Below, piece after piece: positions 1 through 8,434 of a stretch of 64,000 nt of DNA. The notes beneath the pieces were generated by a model that searched no databases, was not told the origin of the DNA, and saw nothing but the letters and a program-made list of their open reading frames with translations. The position numbers were made by a program, and so were the translations under genes. Numbering within the stretch: position 1 is the stretch's first letter; each line of letters starts with the position of its first letter. Source of the stretch: CAWKDG01 sp963848355 (GTDB lineage: Bacteria; Actinomycetota; Acidimicrobiia; Acidimicrobiales; UBA8190). Where the stretch lies: assembly GCA_963848355.1 (NCBI GenBank), contig CAWKDG010000003.1:4346-68345 (forward strand), given 5' to 3'.

Positions 1-950
1 ACGACACTGTGTTCGCATGGGCCGTCGGCCCGGGCTCGTGGAAAGCCGAACTCTTCCCTCCTACGCAGGAGTTGTGGCGGGCCACGGTGGACGCTGACGA
101 TGTGACGTTTACGGAACCCGATCTTCGATCAGCGCCCATGGCCATCATCGGCGCCCGACCCTGTGAACTGGCCGCGCTCGACGTTCTCGATCGGGTACTG
201 AAGGACGGCGGCGCACCCGACCGGCGCTACGCGGCACGTCGAGACGGGGCCTTCGTCGTCGTCGCCGAGTGTGGCACACCGGCCGCCACTTGCTTCTGCA
301 CTTCGATGGAGACGGGGCCCGGAGCGGAGTCCGGGTTCGACCTGGCCTTGACCGAGCTCGATGACGGTGACGGACATCGATTCGTGGTCCGTGTCGGTAC
401 GGACCGCGGCGCCGAGGTGCTCTCACAGCTGTCCACCGCACCGGCCACAGCGCTGGACCTCGAGGCTCGCCGCCAGACGCTCTCGGCGGCGGCCGACACC
501 ATGACGCGGACGCTCCAGGTCGAAGGTCTGGCGGCCCTTTTGGCCCGCAACCTCGACCACCCCCGATGGGACGAGGTGGCGGACCGGTGCCTCTCCTGCG
601 GTAACTGCACCCTCGTGTGTCCGACCTGTTTCTGTAGTGACGTGCGTGACACGACGACCCTTAGCGGTGAGGTTCACCGCCAGCGCTCATGGGCTTCGTG
701 CTTCGATCTCGACCACTCTTACCTTCACGGCGGGCCGGTAAGGGCCTCGACATCCTCGCGCTACCGCCAATGGCTCACCCACAAGCTCTCGACCTGGTGG
801 GACCAGTTCGGCACCTCGGGTTGCGTCGGGTGCGGACGGTGCATCGCCTGGTGCCCGGTGGGCATCGATCTCACCGAGGAGGCGGCCGCCATCAGAAGCA
901 ATGACGGGGCCGTTCGCACCGGCACTTCACCCGGGGGGCGAGTCCCATGA
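1..950 (+). CDS. hydB: [NiFe] hydrogenase beta subunit, iron-sulfur electron-transfer protein (5' end missing)
   Basis: The frame is open from base 3, so the N terminus lies outside the window. This is the ferredoxin-like beta subunit of a cytosolic group 3b (sulfhydrogenase-type) hydrogenase; it passes electrons between the small subunit and the flavin subunit. Two cysteine-rich cluster motifs are visible near the C terminus: CLSCGNCTLVCPTCFC and CVGCGRCIAWCP, each typical of a 4Fe-4S site. An earlier Cys pair (ATCFCTS, about residue 95 of the visible part) is also characteristic of this subunit. The stop codon overlaps the next start by 4 bases. The function is assigned from the motifs plus the downstream gamma, delta and alpha subunits; confidence is high. 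Confidence 0.9.
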   Translation, partial: DTVFAWAVGPGSWKAELFPPTQELWRATVDADDVTFTEPDLRSAPMAIIGARPCELAALDVLDRVLKDGGAPDRRYAARRDGAFVVVAECGTPAATCFCTSMETGPGAESGFDLALTELDDGDGHRFVVRVGTDRGAEVLSQLSTAPATALDLEARRQTLSAAADTMTRTLQVEGLAALLARNLDHPRWDEVADRCLSCGNCTLVCPTCFCSDVRDTTTLSGEVHRQRSWASCFDLDHSYLHGGPVRASTSSRYRQWLTHKLSTWWDQFGTSGCVGCGRCIAWCPVGIDLTEEAAAIRSNDGAVRTGTSPGGRVP

Positions 951-1417
951 CGAAGGCGCTGGCCGAACTGGTGGCCGCCCACCCCCTCCTGGCCGGGTTG
1001 CCCGGGGACGCCGTGGCCAGCGTGGCCGCCTGCGCCCAGAACATTGCCTTCGATCCGGGTGCTTTGATCCTGGCGGAGGGTGACTCGGCTGACACCCTGT
1101 ACCTGGTACGCCGTGGTCATGTCGCCATCGAGGTGCACGCGCCGGGGCGGGGCCCGATCGTGATCGAGACGGTGGGACCCGGTGCCGCCGTCGGGTGGAG
1201 CTGGCTCGTTCCCCCCTACCGGTGGCATTTCGACGCCCGTGCCGCCGACGCAGTAGGGGTGATCGCCGTCGACGGAGCGTGCCTCCGTCAAAAGGGCGAG
1301 GCCGACCCCGCCCTGGGATACGCCCTCATGAAGCGGGTGGCCAGCGTGCTCCTCGACCGCCTGCAGATGACCCGCCTGCGCCTGCTCGACCTGTACGGAG
1401 CCGACGGTGCTCGCTGA
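947..1417 (+). CDS. Cyclic-nucleotide-binding domain protein, hydrogenase-linked
   Basis: This 156-residue protein is a single CRP-like cyclic-nucleotide-binding beta-roll with no helix-turn-helix after it, so it is probably not a DNA-binding regulator. The core is visible around residues 15-110 (FDPGALILAEGDSADTLYLV, then the VRRGHVAIE stretch), followed by one long helix. It starts at ATG 947 overlapping the beta-subunit stop (ATGA) and lies between hydrogenase subunit genes. From recall, a similar gene sits in other actinobacterial group 3b hydrogenase operons. A role as an allosteric or assembly partner of the hydrogenase is inference; the ligand cannot be read from sequence. Confidence 0.8.
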   Translation: MTKALAELVAAHPLLAGLPGDAVASVAACAQNIAFDPGALILAEGDSADTLYLVRRGHVAIEVHAPGRGPIVIETVGPGAAVGWSWLVPPYRWHFDARAADAVGVIAVDGACLRQKGEADPALGYALMKRVASVLLDRLQMTRLRLLDLYGADGAR

Positions 1418-2351
1418 CCCGCATCTGACGATGTCGTCCGGCCTCGTGACCGGGGGTGACAACGGGCCGAGGGTGATGACGCCTGTCCCCTACCGAGTCG
1501 TCGACCGCCGACAGGAGACGGACGACGTGACCACGCTCTGCCTGGACCCGCTGGGCAACGCCCCAATGGCCTTCCGGCCCGGTCAGTTCAACATGCTGAC
1601 AGCATTCGGAGTCGGCGAAGCCGCCATCTCCGTGAGTAGTGCTCCGCGCTCGTCCGGTCCTCTCGAGCACACCGTGCGCGACGTCGGGCCCGTGACCCAC
1701 TCCTTGTGTGCGTCCCGCATCGGCGACCTGGTCGGAGTGCGGGGTCCGTTCGGTACCGACTGGGGAATCGGGAGAGCGGACCCGTCCGTCGACTCCATCG
1801 ATGCCCTCCCTCGGGGAGCCAGCGCCGCCAGCAGTGCCCTACCGGGTGACGTCGTCGTGGTTGCCGGGGGAATAGGCCTCGCCCCGCTACGCGGCGCGGT
1901 CCACGAGCTGGTGGCCCTTGGCCGTGAGGGAGGTGGACGGGTGTTCGTGATCGTCGGGGCCCGAGAGCCCTCCCAGATCGTCTTCGGCGACGATCTCGAC
2001 ATGTGGGCCCGGGCCGGTGCGGAGGTGGCCGTCACGGTCGACGTCCCGACCCAGGGGTGGACGGGCCACGTCGGTCTGGTGACATCCCTCTTGGACGACA
2101 CCGGATTCGACCCGGTGGCGGCGACCGCCCTCGTCTGCGGACCCGAAATCATGATGCGTTTCACGGCTCGAGCCTTGATCGACCGGGGCGTCGTCCCGGC
2201 GCGCATCCGGGTCTCGATGGAACGAAACATGCAGTGTGGCGTGGCCTGGTGCGGACACTGCCAACTCGGCCCCTTCCTGTTGTGTCGCGACGGCCCAGTC
2301 CTTCCCTATGCCGGAATCGTGTCCCATCTGTTCACAGAGCGCGAACGATGA
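1407..2351 (+). CDS. hydG: [NiFe] hydrogenase gamma subunit, FAD/NAD(P)-binding reductase
   Basis: Flavin reductase subunit that exchanges electrons with NAD(P)H. Visible in order: an FAD-binding barrel (RPGQFNMLTAFGVGE, then AISVSS in place of the RxYS motif), a nucleotide-binding half with VVAGGIGLAPLR near residue 155, CGPEIMM near residue 250, and a C-terminal 2Fe-2S motif MQCGVAWCGHCQ...C. Length (314 residues) is near normal for the family. GTG 1407 overlaps the upstream gene by 11 bases; ATG 1431 and ATG 1476 are in-frame alternatives, and the conserved part only begins after the latter. The gene is translationally coupled to the small-subunit gene (4-base overlap). Confidence 0.9.
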   Translation: MLADPHLTMSSGLVTGGDNGPRVMTPVPYRVVDRRQETDDVTTLCLDPLGNAPMAFRPGQFNMLTAFGVGEAAISVSSAPRSSGPLEHTVRDVGPVTHSLCASRIGDLVGVRGPFGTDWGIGRADPSVDSIDALPRGASAASSALPGDVVVVAGGIGLAPLRGAVHELVALGREGGGRVFVIVGAREPSQIVFGDDLDMWARAGAEVAVTVDVPTQGWTGHVGLVTSLLDDTGFDPVAATALVCGPEIMMRFTARALIDRGVVPARIRVSMERNMQCGVAWCGHCQLGPFLLCRDGPVLPYAGIVSHLFTERER

Positions 2352-3196
2352 ATGCGACGATGAAGCACGACGACCGACCCACCCTGGCCGTGTGGAAATT
2401 CGCATCTTGTGACGGCTGCCAGCTGAGCCTGCTCGACTGCGAGGAGGAGCTGCTGACCCTGGCCGGCGCCGTCCGCGTCGCCCATTTCACCGAGATGTCA
2501 CGGGCAACCGTCTCCGGACCGTACGACCTGTCACTCGTGGAGGGATCGATCACGACACGGGCTGACGTCCGCCGCATCAGGGAGGTCAGAGACAGCTCAC
2601 GCCGGCTGATCACGATCGGAGCCTGCGCCACCGCCGGCGGGATCCAGGGCTTGCGGAATTTCGCCGCTTCGGGTGAATACGCGCGAACGGTCTATGCCCA
2701 CCCCGACTACATCGATTCGCTCGACACCTCGACTCCGATCTCGGCCCACGTCGACGTCGACTTCGAGCTCCACGGCTGCCCGATCGATCGACACCAGCTT
2801 CTCGAGGTGATCATGGCCTCGCTGGTCGGCCGTCGGCCGGTCATTCCCGGCCATTCGGTGTGCCAGGAATGCAAGGCCCGCCGCACCGTCTGCCTGCTCG
2901 TCAGCGGGAGCACGCCCTGCCTGGGTCCCGTGACCAGGACCGGCTGCGGCGCCCTGTGTCCCGCCGTCGGCCGGGGATGCTTCGGCTGCTTCGGCCCCAG
3001 CGATACGGCGAACACGGCATCCCTGGCGGCAACATTGCGCAGTCGGGGCACGCCAGCGATCGCCCTGGCTCGCCTGTTCCGCACCTTCAACGCCGGTGCC
3101 CCGCCATTCCTCGACGAGTCGGTGGCACAGGGGGGTCGCGTTCCGGTCGCCCTCGGGGACACGGGCAGCGGAACGAAAGGCGAGGAACGGCGGTGA
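2348..3196 (+). CDS. hydD: [NiFe] hydrogenase delta (small) subunit
   Basis: Small subunit, 282 residues, of the NADH:ubiquinone oxidoreductase 20-kDa family; it carries the Fe-S relay from the active site. The proximal-cluster motif CDGCQ lies at the N terminus, followed by GACATAGG and HGCPI. The C-terminal half is cysteine-rich (CQEC, RRTVC, TPCLGPVTRTGCGALC, GCFGCFGP), fitting the two further clusters of group 3 enzymes. ATG 2348 is chosen because it overlaps the previous stop by 4 bases and directly precedes the conserved part; the open frame extends upstream but inside the gamma gene. Confidence 0.92.
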   Translation: MNATMKHDDRPTLAVWKFASCDGCQLSLLDCEEELLTLAGAVRVAHFTEMSRATVSGPYDLSLVEGSITTRADVRRIREVRDSSRRLITIGACATAGGIQGLRNFAASGEYARTVYAHPDYIDSLDTSTPISAHVDVDFELHGCPIDRHQLLEVIMASLVGRRPVIPGHSVCQECKARRTVCLLVSGSTPCLGPVTRTGCGALCPAVGRGCFGCFGPSDTANTASLAATLRSRGTPAIALARLFRTFNAGAPPFLDESVAQGGRVPVALGDTGSGTKGEERR

Positions 3197-4497
3197 GCCA
3201 CGGGACGGGCTCGACCCGCTCGATCAGTGTCGAAGGCCTGGCGCGGGTCGAGGGGGAGGGTTCCCTACGGGTGGCCGTACATGACGGCCTCGTTACCGAC
3301 GTCGCCCTCGAGATCTTCGAGCCGCCCCGGTACTTCGAGGCCCTCCTGGTCGGCCGACACCTCTCCGAGGCTCCCGATATCACGGCCCGCATCTGCGGGA
3401 TCTGCCCCGTCGCCTACCAGCTGAGCGCCTGTGCAGCGATGGAGGACGCCTGCGGCACAACCGTCGACCAGCGAATCGGCCACCTGCGACGGCTCCTCTA
3501 CTGCGGGGAGTGGATCCAGAGCCATGCCCTTCACATCTACCTGCTCCACGCGCCCGACTTCCTCGGATGCTCCGACGCCGTGGAGCTCGCTGAGCATGAC
3601 CGTCCGGCCGTCGAGAGGGGCCTCCAGATCAAGCGGACGGGCAACCTCGTCATGGAGACAGTAGGTGGACGAGCGGTGCACCCGGTCAACGTCCGCGTCG
3701 GTGGCTTCTACCGGGCCCCCGACCCCGAAGCGATCGCGGCCCTGACCACACCGCTTCGTCAGGCACGTGACGCGGCGCTGGCCACGGTGGAATGGGTGGC
3801 GGGCTTCGACTTTCCCGACGTCGCAGGCGACTACCGCTTCGTGGCGCTGCGCGACACGGGAGGCTACGCCGTGGAACGCGGCCGGCCAGCGTCGTCGGAA
3901 GGGCTGGACGTGAGCCCGGCCGAACTGGCCGACCTCGTCGTCGAGGAACACGTGGCCCGCTCCACTGCCCTGCACGCCCGTCTCGGGGGCCGCGATCCGT
4001 ACCTCACCGGTCCCCTGGCTCGCTACGCCCTCAACTCCGCCAGCCTGACTCCTCTCGCCGCCGAGGCGGCGGCGCGGGCCGGGTTGGGCCCGGCCTGCAC
4101 CAACCCGTTCCGCAGCATCGTGGTGCGGGCCGTCGAGCTGGTGTTCGCCTGTGAGGAGGCCCTCAGACTGGTCGAGTCCTATGCGCCACCTGATCCTCCC
4201 GCCGCGGTCGTGATTCCCAAGGGGGGAACCGGCACCGGTGCCACCGAGGCACCTCGGGGTCTGCTCTTGCATCAGTACGACATCGATGCGACAGGGACGA
4301 TCCAAAGGGCCCGCATCGTGCCGCCGACGTCGCAAAATCAGCTCACCATCGAGGCGGATCTCCGTCGGGTGGTCCAGGGCGGGCTGGCGTTGAGTGACGA
4401 CGAGCTCCAGTGGCGTTGCGAACAGTCGGTGAGAAATCACGACCCGTGTATCTCCTGCGCCGCCCACTTCCTGGACATCACTGTGGTGTCCTCATGA
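3193..4497 (+). CDS. hydA: [NiFe] hydrogenase alpha (large, catalytic) subunit
   Basis: Catalytic subunit holding the NiFe centre; it interconverts H2 with protons and electrons. The two active-site cysteine pairs are present: RICGICP near residue 70 and DPCISCAAH near the C terminus. Only nine residues follow the final His, a short tail that the protease encoded next would be expected to remove after nickel insertion. GTG 3193 overlaps the small-subunit stop by 4 bases. Length (434 residues) and subunit order beta-gamma-delta-alpha place it in group 3b, the NADP-linked bidirectional enzymes. All four nickel ligands are intact, so the enzyme should be functional. Confidence 0.94.
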   Translation: MSHGTGSTRSISVEGLARVEGEGSLRVAVHDGLVTDVALEIFEPPRYFEALLVGRHLSEAPDITARICGICPVAYQLSACAAMEDACGTTVDQRIGHLRRLLYCGEWIQSHALHIYLLHAPDFLGCSDAVELAEHDRPAVERGLQIKRTGNLVMETVGGRAVHPVNVRVGGFYRAPDPEAIAALTTPLRQARDAALATVEWVAGFDFPDVAGDYRFVALRDTGGYAVERGRPASSEGLDVSPAELADLVVEEHVARSTALHARLGGRDPYLTGPLARYALNSASLTPLAAEAAARAGLGPACTNPFRSIVVRAVELVFACEEALRLVESYAPPDPPAAVVIPKGGTGTGATEAPRGLLLHQYDIDATGTIQRARIVPPTSQNQLTIEADLRRVVQGGLALSDDELQWRCEQSVRNHDPCISCAAHFLDITVVSS

Positions 4498-5003
4498 GCG
4501 ACGGCGGGAACCGGCCAGTCGACGAGGGGCCTGGGGACCGGCCCCGACTACGCGTCGTTGTGGCCGGTCTGGGAAACGAGTACCGACGTGACGACGGGGC
4601 AGGGCCCGTAGTAGCGGCGCGAACGGTTGTTCACGCTCCGATGACCCGTGATATCGGTCCCATCGCCGAACCGCTCGATCTGCTGGGACGGTGGGACGGA
4701 GCGGACCTGGCCATCGTGGTCGACGCCCTGCGCTCCGGATCCGACCCCGGCGCTGTCCGGGTCGTCGAGCTGACCGAAGACAGCGCCAGGACCTGTTCGA
4801 CGAGCACCCACGGGATAGGTCTGTTCGGGGTTCTCCGTCTGGCCCGCGCCATCGATCAAGCGCCCACCCGCGTGGTCGTCGTCGGTGTGGAGGGGGTCGA
4901 TTTCGGCAACGGGAAGGGCCTCAGCCCTGCGGTCGACGCCGCCATCCCCGAGGCCGTCGGAATCATCGTCGATCTGATCAAGGAGGTTGACGTATGTGCA
5001 TGA
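4494..5003 (+). CDS. Hydrogenase maturation protease
   Basis: Endopeptidase of the HycI/HoxM family (169 residues) that clips the C-terminal tail of the large subunit after nickel loading. The family motif GLGNEYRRDDGAGP is near residue 25, the second acidic metal ligand is in VVDALRSG, and a conserved His is in STHGIG. ATG 4494 overlaps the large-subunit stop by 4 bases. The position directly behind the alpha gene fits a protease dedicated to this enzyme. Confidence 0.9.
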   Translation: MSDGGNRPVDEGPGDRPRLRVVVAGLGNEYRRDDGAGPVVAARTVVHAPMTRDIGPIAEPLDLLGRWDGADLAIVVDALRSGSDPGAVRVVELTEDSARTCSTSTHGIGLFGVLRLARAIDQAPTRVVVVGVEGVDFGNGKGLSPAVDAAIPEAVGIIVDLIKEVDVCA

Positions 5004-5254
5004 GTCGCCTGCACCGGGTCCTGCGGACGACCGGAGGTGAGGCCGTGGACGTCGAGGACGTCGACGGACAAGTCCACCGTGTTTCGCTCCTCGCCCTCGA
5101 CGGCCCCGATCCAGCGCCCGGCGAGTGGCTCGTCGTCCACAGCGGCTATGCCTTCGACCGAGTCGACGCGACCGAGGCAGAAGCCGTCGCAGCAGAACTG
5201 CGGGCGGCGAGGGGAATCGACGCGGCAACAGTCGACCACGGAGCCCGGCCGTGA
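4994..5254 (+). CDS. hypC: HypC/HupF-type hydrogenase assembly chaperone
   Basis: Small HypC-like chaperone (86 residues) for assembling the Fe(CN)2CO part of the NiFe centre. It begins Met-Cys, the essential cysteine position of HypC, and has the family core GEWLVVHSGYAF near residue 45. The start overlaps the protease gene by 10 bases. The rest of the hyp set (hypA, B, D, E, F) is not in the window. Confidence 0.82.
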   Translation: MCMSRLHRVLRTTGGEAVDVEDVDGQVHRVSLLALDGPDPAPGEWLVVHSGYAFDRVDATEAEAVAAELRAARGIDAATVDHGARP

Positions 5255-6306
5255 CCGCGGGCACCGCTTCTGGCCGAGGACGAGTCCACGGCTACCGCAT
5301 GGACAACCGAGGCCGATCGTCGAACGGCCTCCCAGGTGTGGCCGTGGCCGGCCTTACGGCCCTCATCAGCGGGCTGTCCGTCTTCGTCAATAGCTACGGT
5401 GTGCACTCCATTGCCACACCGTCGGTCTACACGACGGCCAAGAACCTGGTCGCTACGTTGGTCCTCGCCATCGGGGCACTGGTGGCCTGGAGAACGAGTC
5501 GTCGGGGTGGTGGCTCAGCCGCCAGCCGGTTCGTCACGGTGACGTCAGCCCCTGGAACTCCCCCAGCGACCCCTCGGAACTGGCGTACCTGGGGGCCGGC
5601 CCGCTGGTTGGGGCTCACCTATGTGGGGGTCGTGGGCGGAGGAATCGCCTTCGTCCTGTTCTTCGACGGCCTGGCCGACACCACAGCCACGCCGGCGGCC
5701 TTCTGGCGCGACACATTGGTCCTCTGGGTCGCCGTCCTGGCCATTCCCCTGCTGCGCGAACGTCTGACCTGGTGGAACGGAGCCGCCATCGCTGTGCTCA
5801 TCACCGGGGAGGTCTCCATGGCAGGCGGGGTCGGCCATCTGGCGGCCGACCGGGGGGAACTGCTCGTCGTGGTGGCCACCGTGATGTGGGCGGTCGAGGT
5901 GATCGTGGCGAAAGCCTTGTTGCGGGACGTCGCCGCCGGTGCCATGGCCCTGGTACGGATGGGAGTCGGGGCACTCACCCTCCTCGTCTATCTGGCCGCC
6001 ACCGGCACGCTGCATGTCCTTGTGTCCCTGGGCGCCGATCAGGTCGGCTGGGCCCTGCTTACCGGGTTCCTCCTGGCGGCCTACGTCGGCACCTGGATGA
6101 CGGCGTTGGGACGGGCACGGGCCATCGACGTCACGTCGGTGCTCGTGGGCAGTGCCTTGGTCACAGCCCTGCTCCAGGCCGTGGCGGGTACGGCCTCACT
6201 GGCCCCCCAGGCACTGGGCATCCTTCTCGTGTTCGGGGGGGCAGGGACGGTGCTTTGGGCAAGCCGCCGACCGGTCGCCCCCCGGGGCGGAGCAGCCGCC
6301 GGATGA
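5251..6306 (+). CDS. EamA/DMT-type transporter in the hydrogenase operon
   Basis: Integral membrane protein of 351 residues with about ten hydrophobic segments in two related halves, as in the drug/metabolite transporter superfamily. The N-terminal ~30 residues are polar and poorly conserved-looking. GTG 5251 overlaps the hypC stop by 4 bases, so it is translated as part of the hydrogenase operon. The substrate is unknown. Its fixed place between a maturation gene and the next uncharacterised gene suggests a role linked to the hydrogenase (a metabolite, or possibly metal uptake); that is inference only. Confidence 0.78.
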   Translation: MTAGTASGRGRVHGYRMDNRGRSSNGLPGVAVAGLTALISGLSVFVNSYGVHSIATPSVYTTAKNLVATLVLAIGALVAWRTSRRGGGSAASRFVTVTSAPGTPPATPRNWRTWGPARWLGLTYVGVVGGGIAFVLFFDGLADTTATPAAFWRDTLVLWVAVLAIPLLRERLTWWNGAAIAVLITGEVSMAGGVGHLAADRGELLVVVATVMWAVEVIVAKALLRDVAAGAMALVRMGVGALTLLVYLAATGTLHVLVSLGADQVGWALLTGFLLAAYVGTWMTALGRARAIDVTSVLVGSALVTALLQAVAGTASLAPQALGILLVFGGAGTVLWASRRPVAPRGGAAAG

Positions 6307-7139
6307 GACAGCCCCTACCCCTGAACGGCTCCCACGAATCACGAACAGCGCCACCGCAGTCGGCATCATCCGGACGCTTCCTCCCCGGACCGGTTCTCTT
6401 CGCCCGCTACGCGTATCCGCCCAACGCTCTCGGCTACTGCGGTCCCGATGACCCCGCCGCCCTTCTCGGGATGACGTCGGAGGGCACCGACCTCGCCGGC
6501 CTGAGTCAGGCCGCGACCAGGTTCGAGGGGGCGTGGCCTTACCTGCAACTCATCGCGGCGTGCAACGGCATCGCCGATCCCCTCGACTCCCGTGTCGTCG
6601 AGGCCTACTGGACTGGCAACGCATTGGTCACACGGGTTCCCCCGGCTGCCCTGGCAGTGTCACTTGGTTACCGCTTCGAACGCCGGGCCGGGCGGCGCTT
6701 CGGCTCCCTCGTCTCCGCCGTACCCGGAGGTCTCGTGCAGCACAGCTTTCACGTCTTCGCCGTCTATCCGTGGCTCGGACTCCTACGGGCAGGCCGGGAG
6801 GGACCGCCACTCGAGATCCTTGACCGTTGCCGAATCCGTTGGGGACGCGTCGAGACCGTAAGCGACGACCTACTCACCGTCCGCAGCCGGCGGCTGGGCT
6901 TCGACGGTTCGCTCCTGGTCCTCGGGGATGAGCAGGTGGAGCAGGTCCGACGTGGCATCGACGGAACGTCCTTCACCGTCGCTCTGAAACCCGGCGACAT
7001 GGTCTCTCTGCACTGGGACTGGCTCTGCGACCGGCTTTCCCCGTTGGCATTCGGTTGGCTTCGATATTGCACGATGCGGAACCTCGTCGCCGTCAACTCC
7101 CAAGCCCAACCAGGCCCAGCCGTGGTGAGCCAAGCCTGA
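6303..7139 (+). CDS. Uncharacterised hydrogenase-operon protein (DUF6390-like)
   Basis: Soluble-looking 278-residue protein with no transmembrane segment or metal motif that I can name. Recognisable patches are LFARYAYPPNALGYCGP near residue 33, EGAWPYLQLIA near residue 75, QHSFHVFAVYPWLGLL near residue 148 and SLHWDWLCDRL near residue 245. These look like a family that I recall as DUF6390, often encoded beside hydrogenases; the name was not checked. ATG 6303 overlaps the transporter stop by 4 bases, making it the last gene of the nine-gene operon. Several conserved Trp/His/Tyr residues suggest a ligand pocket, but no reaction can be proposed. Confidence 0.72.
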   Translation: MRQPLPLNGSHESRTAPPQSASSGRFLPGPVLFARYAYPPNALGYCGPDDPAALLGMTSEGTDLAGLSQAATRFEGAWPYLQLIAACNGIADPLDSRVVEAYWTGNALVTRVPPAALAVSLGYRFERRAGRRFGSLVSAVPGGLVQHSFHVFAVYPWLGLLRAGREGPPLEILDRCRIRWGRVETVSDDLLTVRSRRLGFDGSLLVLGDEQVEQVRRGIDGTSFTVALKPGDMVSLHWDWLCDRLSPLAFGWLRYCTMRNLVAVNSQAQPGPAVVSQA

Positions 7140-7179
7140 TCGACGACGCGAGTCGAGGGACTTCCTCTGCTCCCAAATC

Positions 7180-7450
7180 TGGCCCGGGCGGCATGCCGTT
7201 GTCGTCAACGGCGTCGGGCGATGGAACGATATGCACAGCCGAGTGAGTGTTGGACACACTGGTTTGGCGCTCGACGGCCGTGTAGTGCGCCTCTATCCAC
7301 AACAGAAGCAGAGCCAACAAAGGTACGGCGACCACCACGACCCATGCCCCCTGGACAAATTCTGTCACCGGCGGTGAGTAGTACCGATCCGGATGCCAAC
7401 GCGCCGAGGGCGTTGACCACCATGCTTTTGCGGACGCCACACGAGCGAGG
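7180..7450 (-). pseudogene. Decayed C-terminal piece of an APC-type permease
   Basis: In two minus-strand frames there is a continuous resemblance to the end of amino-acid/potassium APC permeases. One frame gives RKSMVVNALGALASGSVLLT; about base 7380 the match continues in another frame with TEFVQGAWVVVVAVPLLALL and IEAHYTAVERQ. No upstream part of the permease is present, so this is a truncated, frameshifted remnant. The rest of the interval 7140-7672 shows no gene. Confidence 0.55.
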
Positions 7451-7672
7451 GACGATCCGAGCAGCACTCGTCGGTGCAGTCGATGAGTCCCTCCATTGCA
7501 CTTACGGTACCTTCGCCTGAGAAGATGCGATAGCAACCGAACCGGACAACACCACCGTGAGGAGTGTCCCGTCCCTCGCTAGCCGTCGTGGTCGGGGCAA
7601 GCCTCCCGGGTGATGGCTCTTCATTCCGGCTCTGACTCGGCGACGACGGCATCGCCTCCAACCGCCTCATTT

Positions 7673-7687
7673 GTGACTTTCGGCCCT
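7673..7687 (+). promoter_or_regulatory. DosR/DevR-like box upstream of the first paralogue
   Basis: GTGACTTTCGGCCCT lies 60 bases before the chosen start at 7748. It differs at one position from the GGGACTTTCGGCCCT form of the DosR/DevR box and recurs before several neighbouring genes. Confidence 0.6.
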
Positions 7688-7747
7688 TCCGGCGGGACGG
7701 CCGGGAACCACATCATGAACGAAACGACTCGAACAGGGATCGATGAA

Positions 7748-8176
7748 ATGTCGACGACTCAAAACCGGACCTGGGAGCATGCTCTCGTCGCCGAGTGCGA
7801 GGCCTTTCTCTCCGGTCACCTTGCGTTGTGCCTGGGCCAACAGAAACGCCTGGTCCCGGCATGGGCCTGGCTGAACGCCCTCGCCCACGGCAGCGAGGAC
7901 GACATCGCCGCCCTGGCCGCGGCCAGACCTGAGCCACCAGGTGCGAACTCCTGGGCCGCGCCGCTGTGGCATCAGGCCCTGGCCTTCCTCGCTCATGAGC
8001 TCATGTACCAGGTGGCCCGGCAAGGCCGCCCGCTAGCGGAACTCCAGCGCTCGACCCTGGTTCCCCTCGAGCTCGAGCTGGCCCGGCGAAGCGTGCCGAC
8101 GTCGACGAAACCTGGCGAGCTCGTGGCAAGCGTGCTGAGGGCCCTTGCTGAACACCCGACCAGTCGACGCCGGTGA
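7748..8176 (+). CDS. Unknown-function protein, first member of a local paralogue pair
   Basis: A 142-residue protein with no recognised domain, clearly paralogous to the product of 16287-16715: both share LVAECEAFLSGH, PAWAWLN.LAHG, RxGRxLAELQR and TLVPLELELA in the same order and spacing. It looks largely helical and soluble. Upstream in-frame starts exist (ATG 7715, ATG 7610), but ATG 7748 aligns exactly with the paralogue's start. A DosR-like box lies 60 bases upstream, almost the same distance as in the paralogue, which supports both the start and shared regulation. Confidence 0.75.
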   Translation: MSTTQNRTWEHALVAECEAFLSGHLALCLGQQKRLVPAWAWLNALAHGSEDDIAALAAARPEPPGANSWAAPLWHQALAFLAHELMYQVARQGRPLAELQRSTLVPLELELARRSVPTSTKPGELVASVLRALAEHPTSRRR

Positions 8177-8384
8177 TGCCGGCCGGCACTCGGCATCGTC
8201 AACCTGATTCGTACTGGAGCATTGAGAGCTCGTGGTAGGACCGCTTTGGCAAACGGCAGGAGACGAAAGTCGGCAGCCGGGCGACCTCTTCCACCGGCGC
8301 ACAGAGGGCCTCGGTCAGGCGCGAGGACGGTCGGGACTCCAGCCCTCTATGACCCGGGATGAGGCGGACCGTGCCGCCGAACCA

Positions 8385-8399
8385 GGGCCATTCGACCCT
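8385..8399 (+). promoter_or_regulatory. DosR/DevR-like box upstream of the acyl-AMP ligase fusion
   Basis: GGGCCATTCGACCCT, one mismatch to the shared motif, ends 35 bases before the GTG start at 8435. The preceding stretch 8177-8384 contains no gene. Confidence 0.55.
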
Positions 8400-8434
8400 T
8401 CCGAAATCCTTCATTCCCAGACCACACTGGACGG

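Noticed and set aside
2003..2347. Upstream extension of the small-subunit frame
   Set aside because: It lies inside the gamma gene; ATG 2348 has the 4-base overlap used throughout the operon.
3265..4467. 400-residue minus-strand frame across the hydrogenase large-subunit gene
   Set aside because: Exact antisense of a certain gene with both NiFe motifs; no content of its own.
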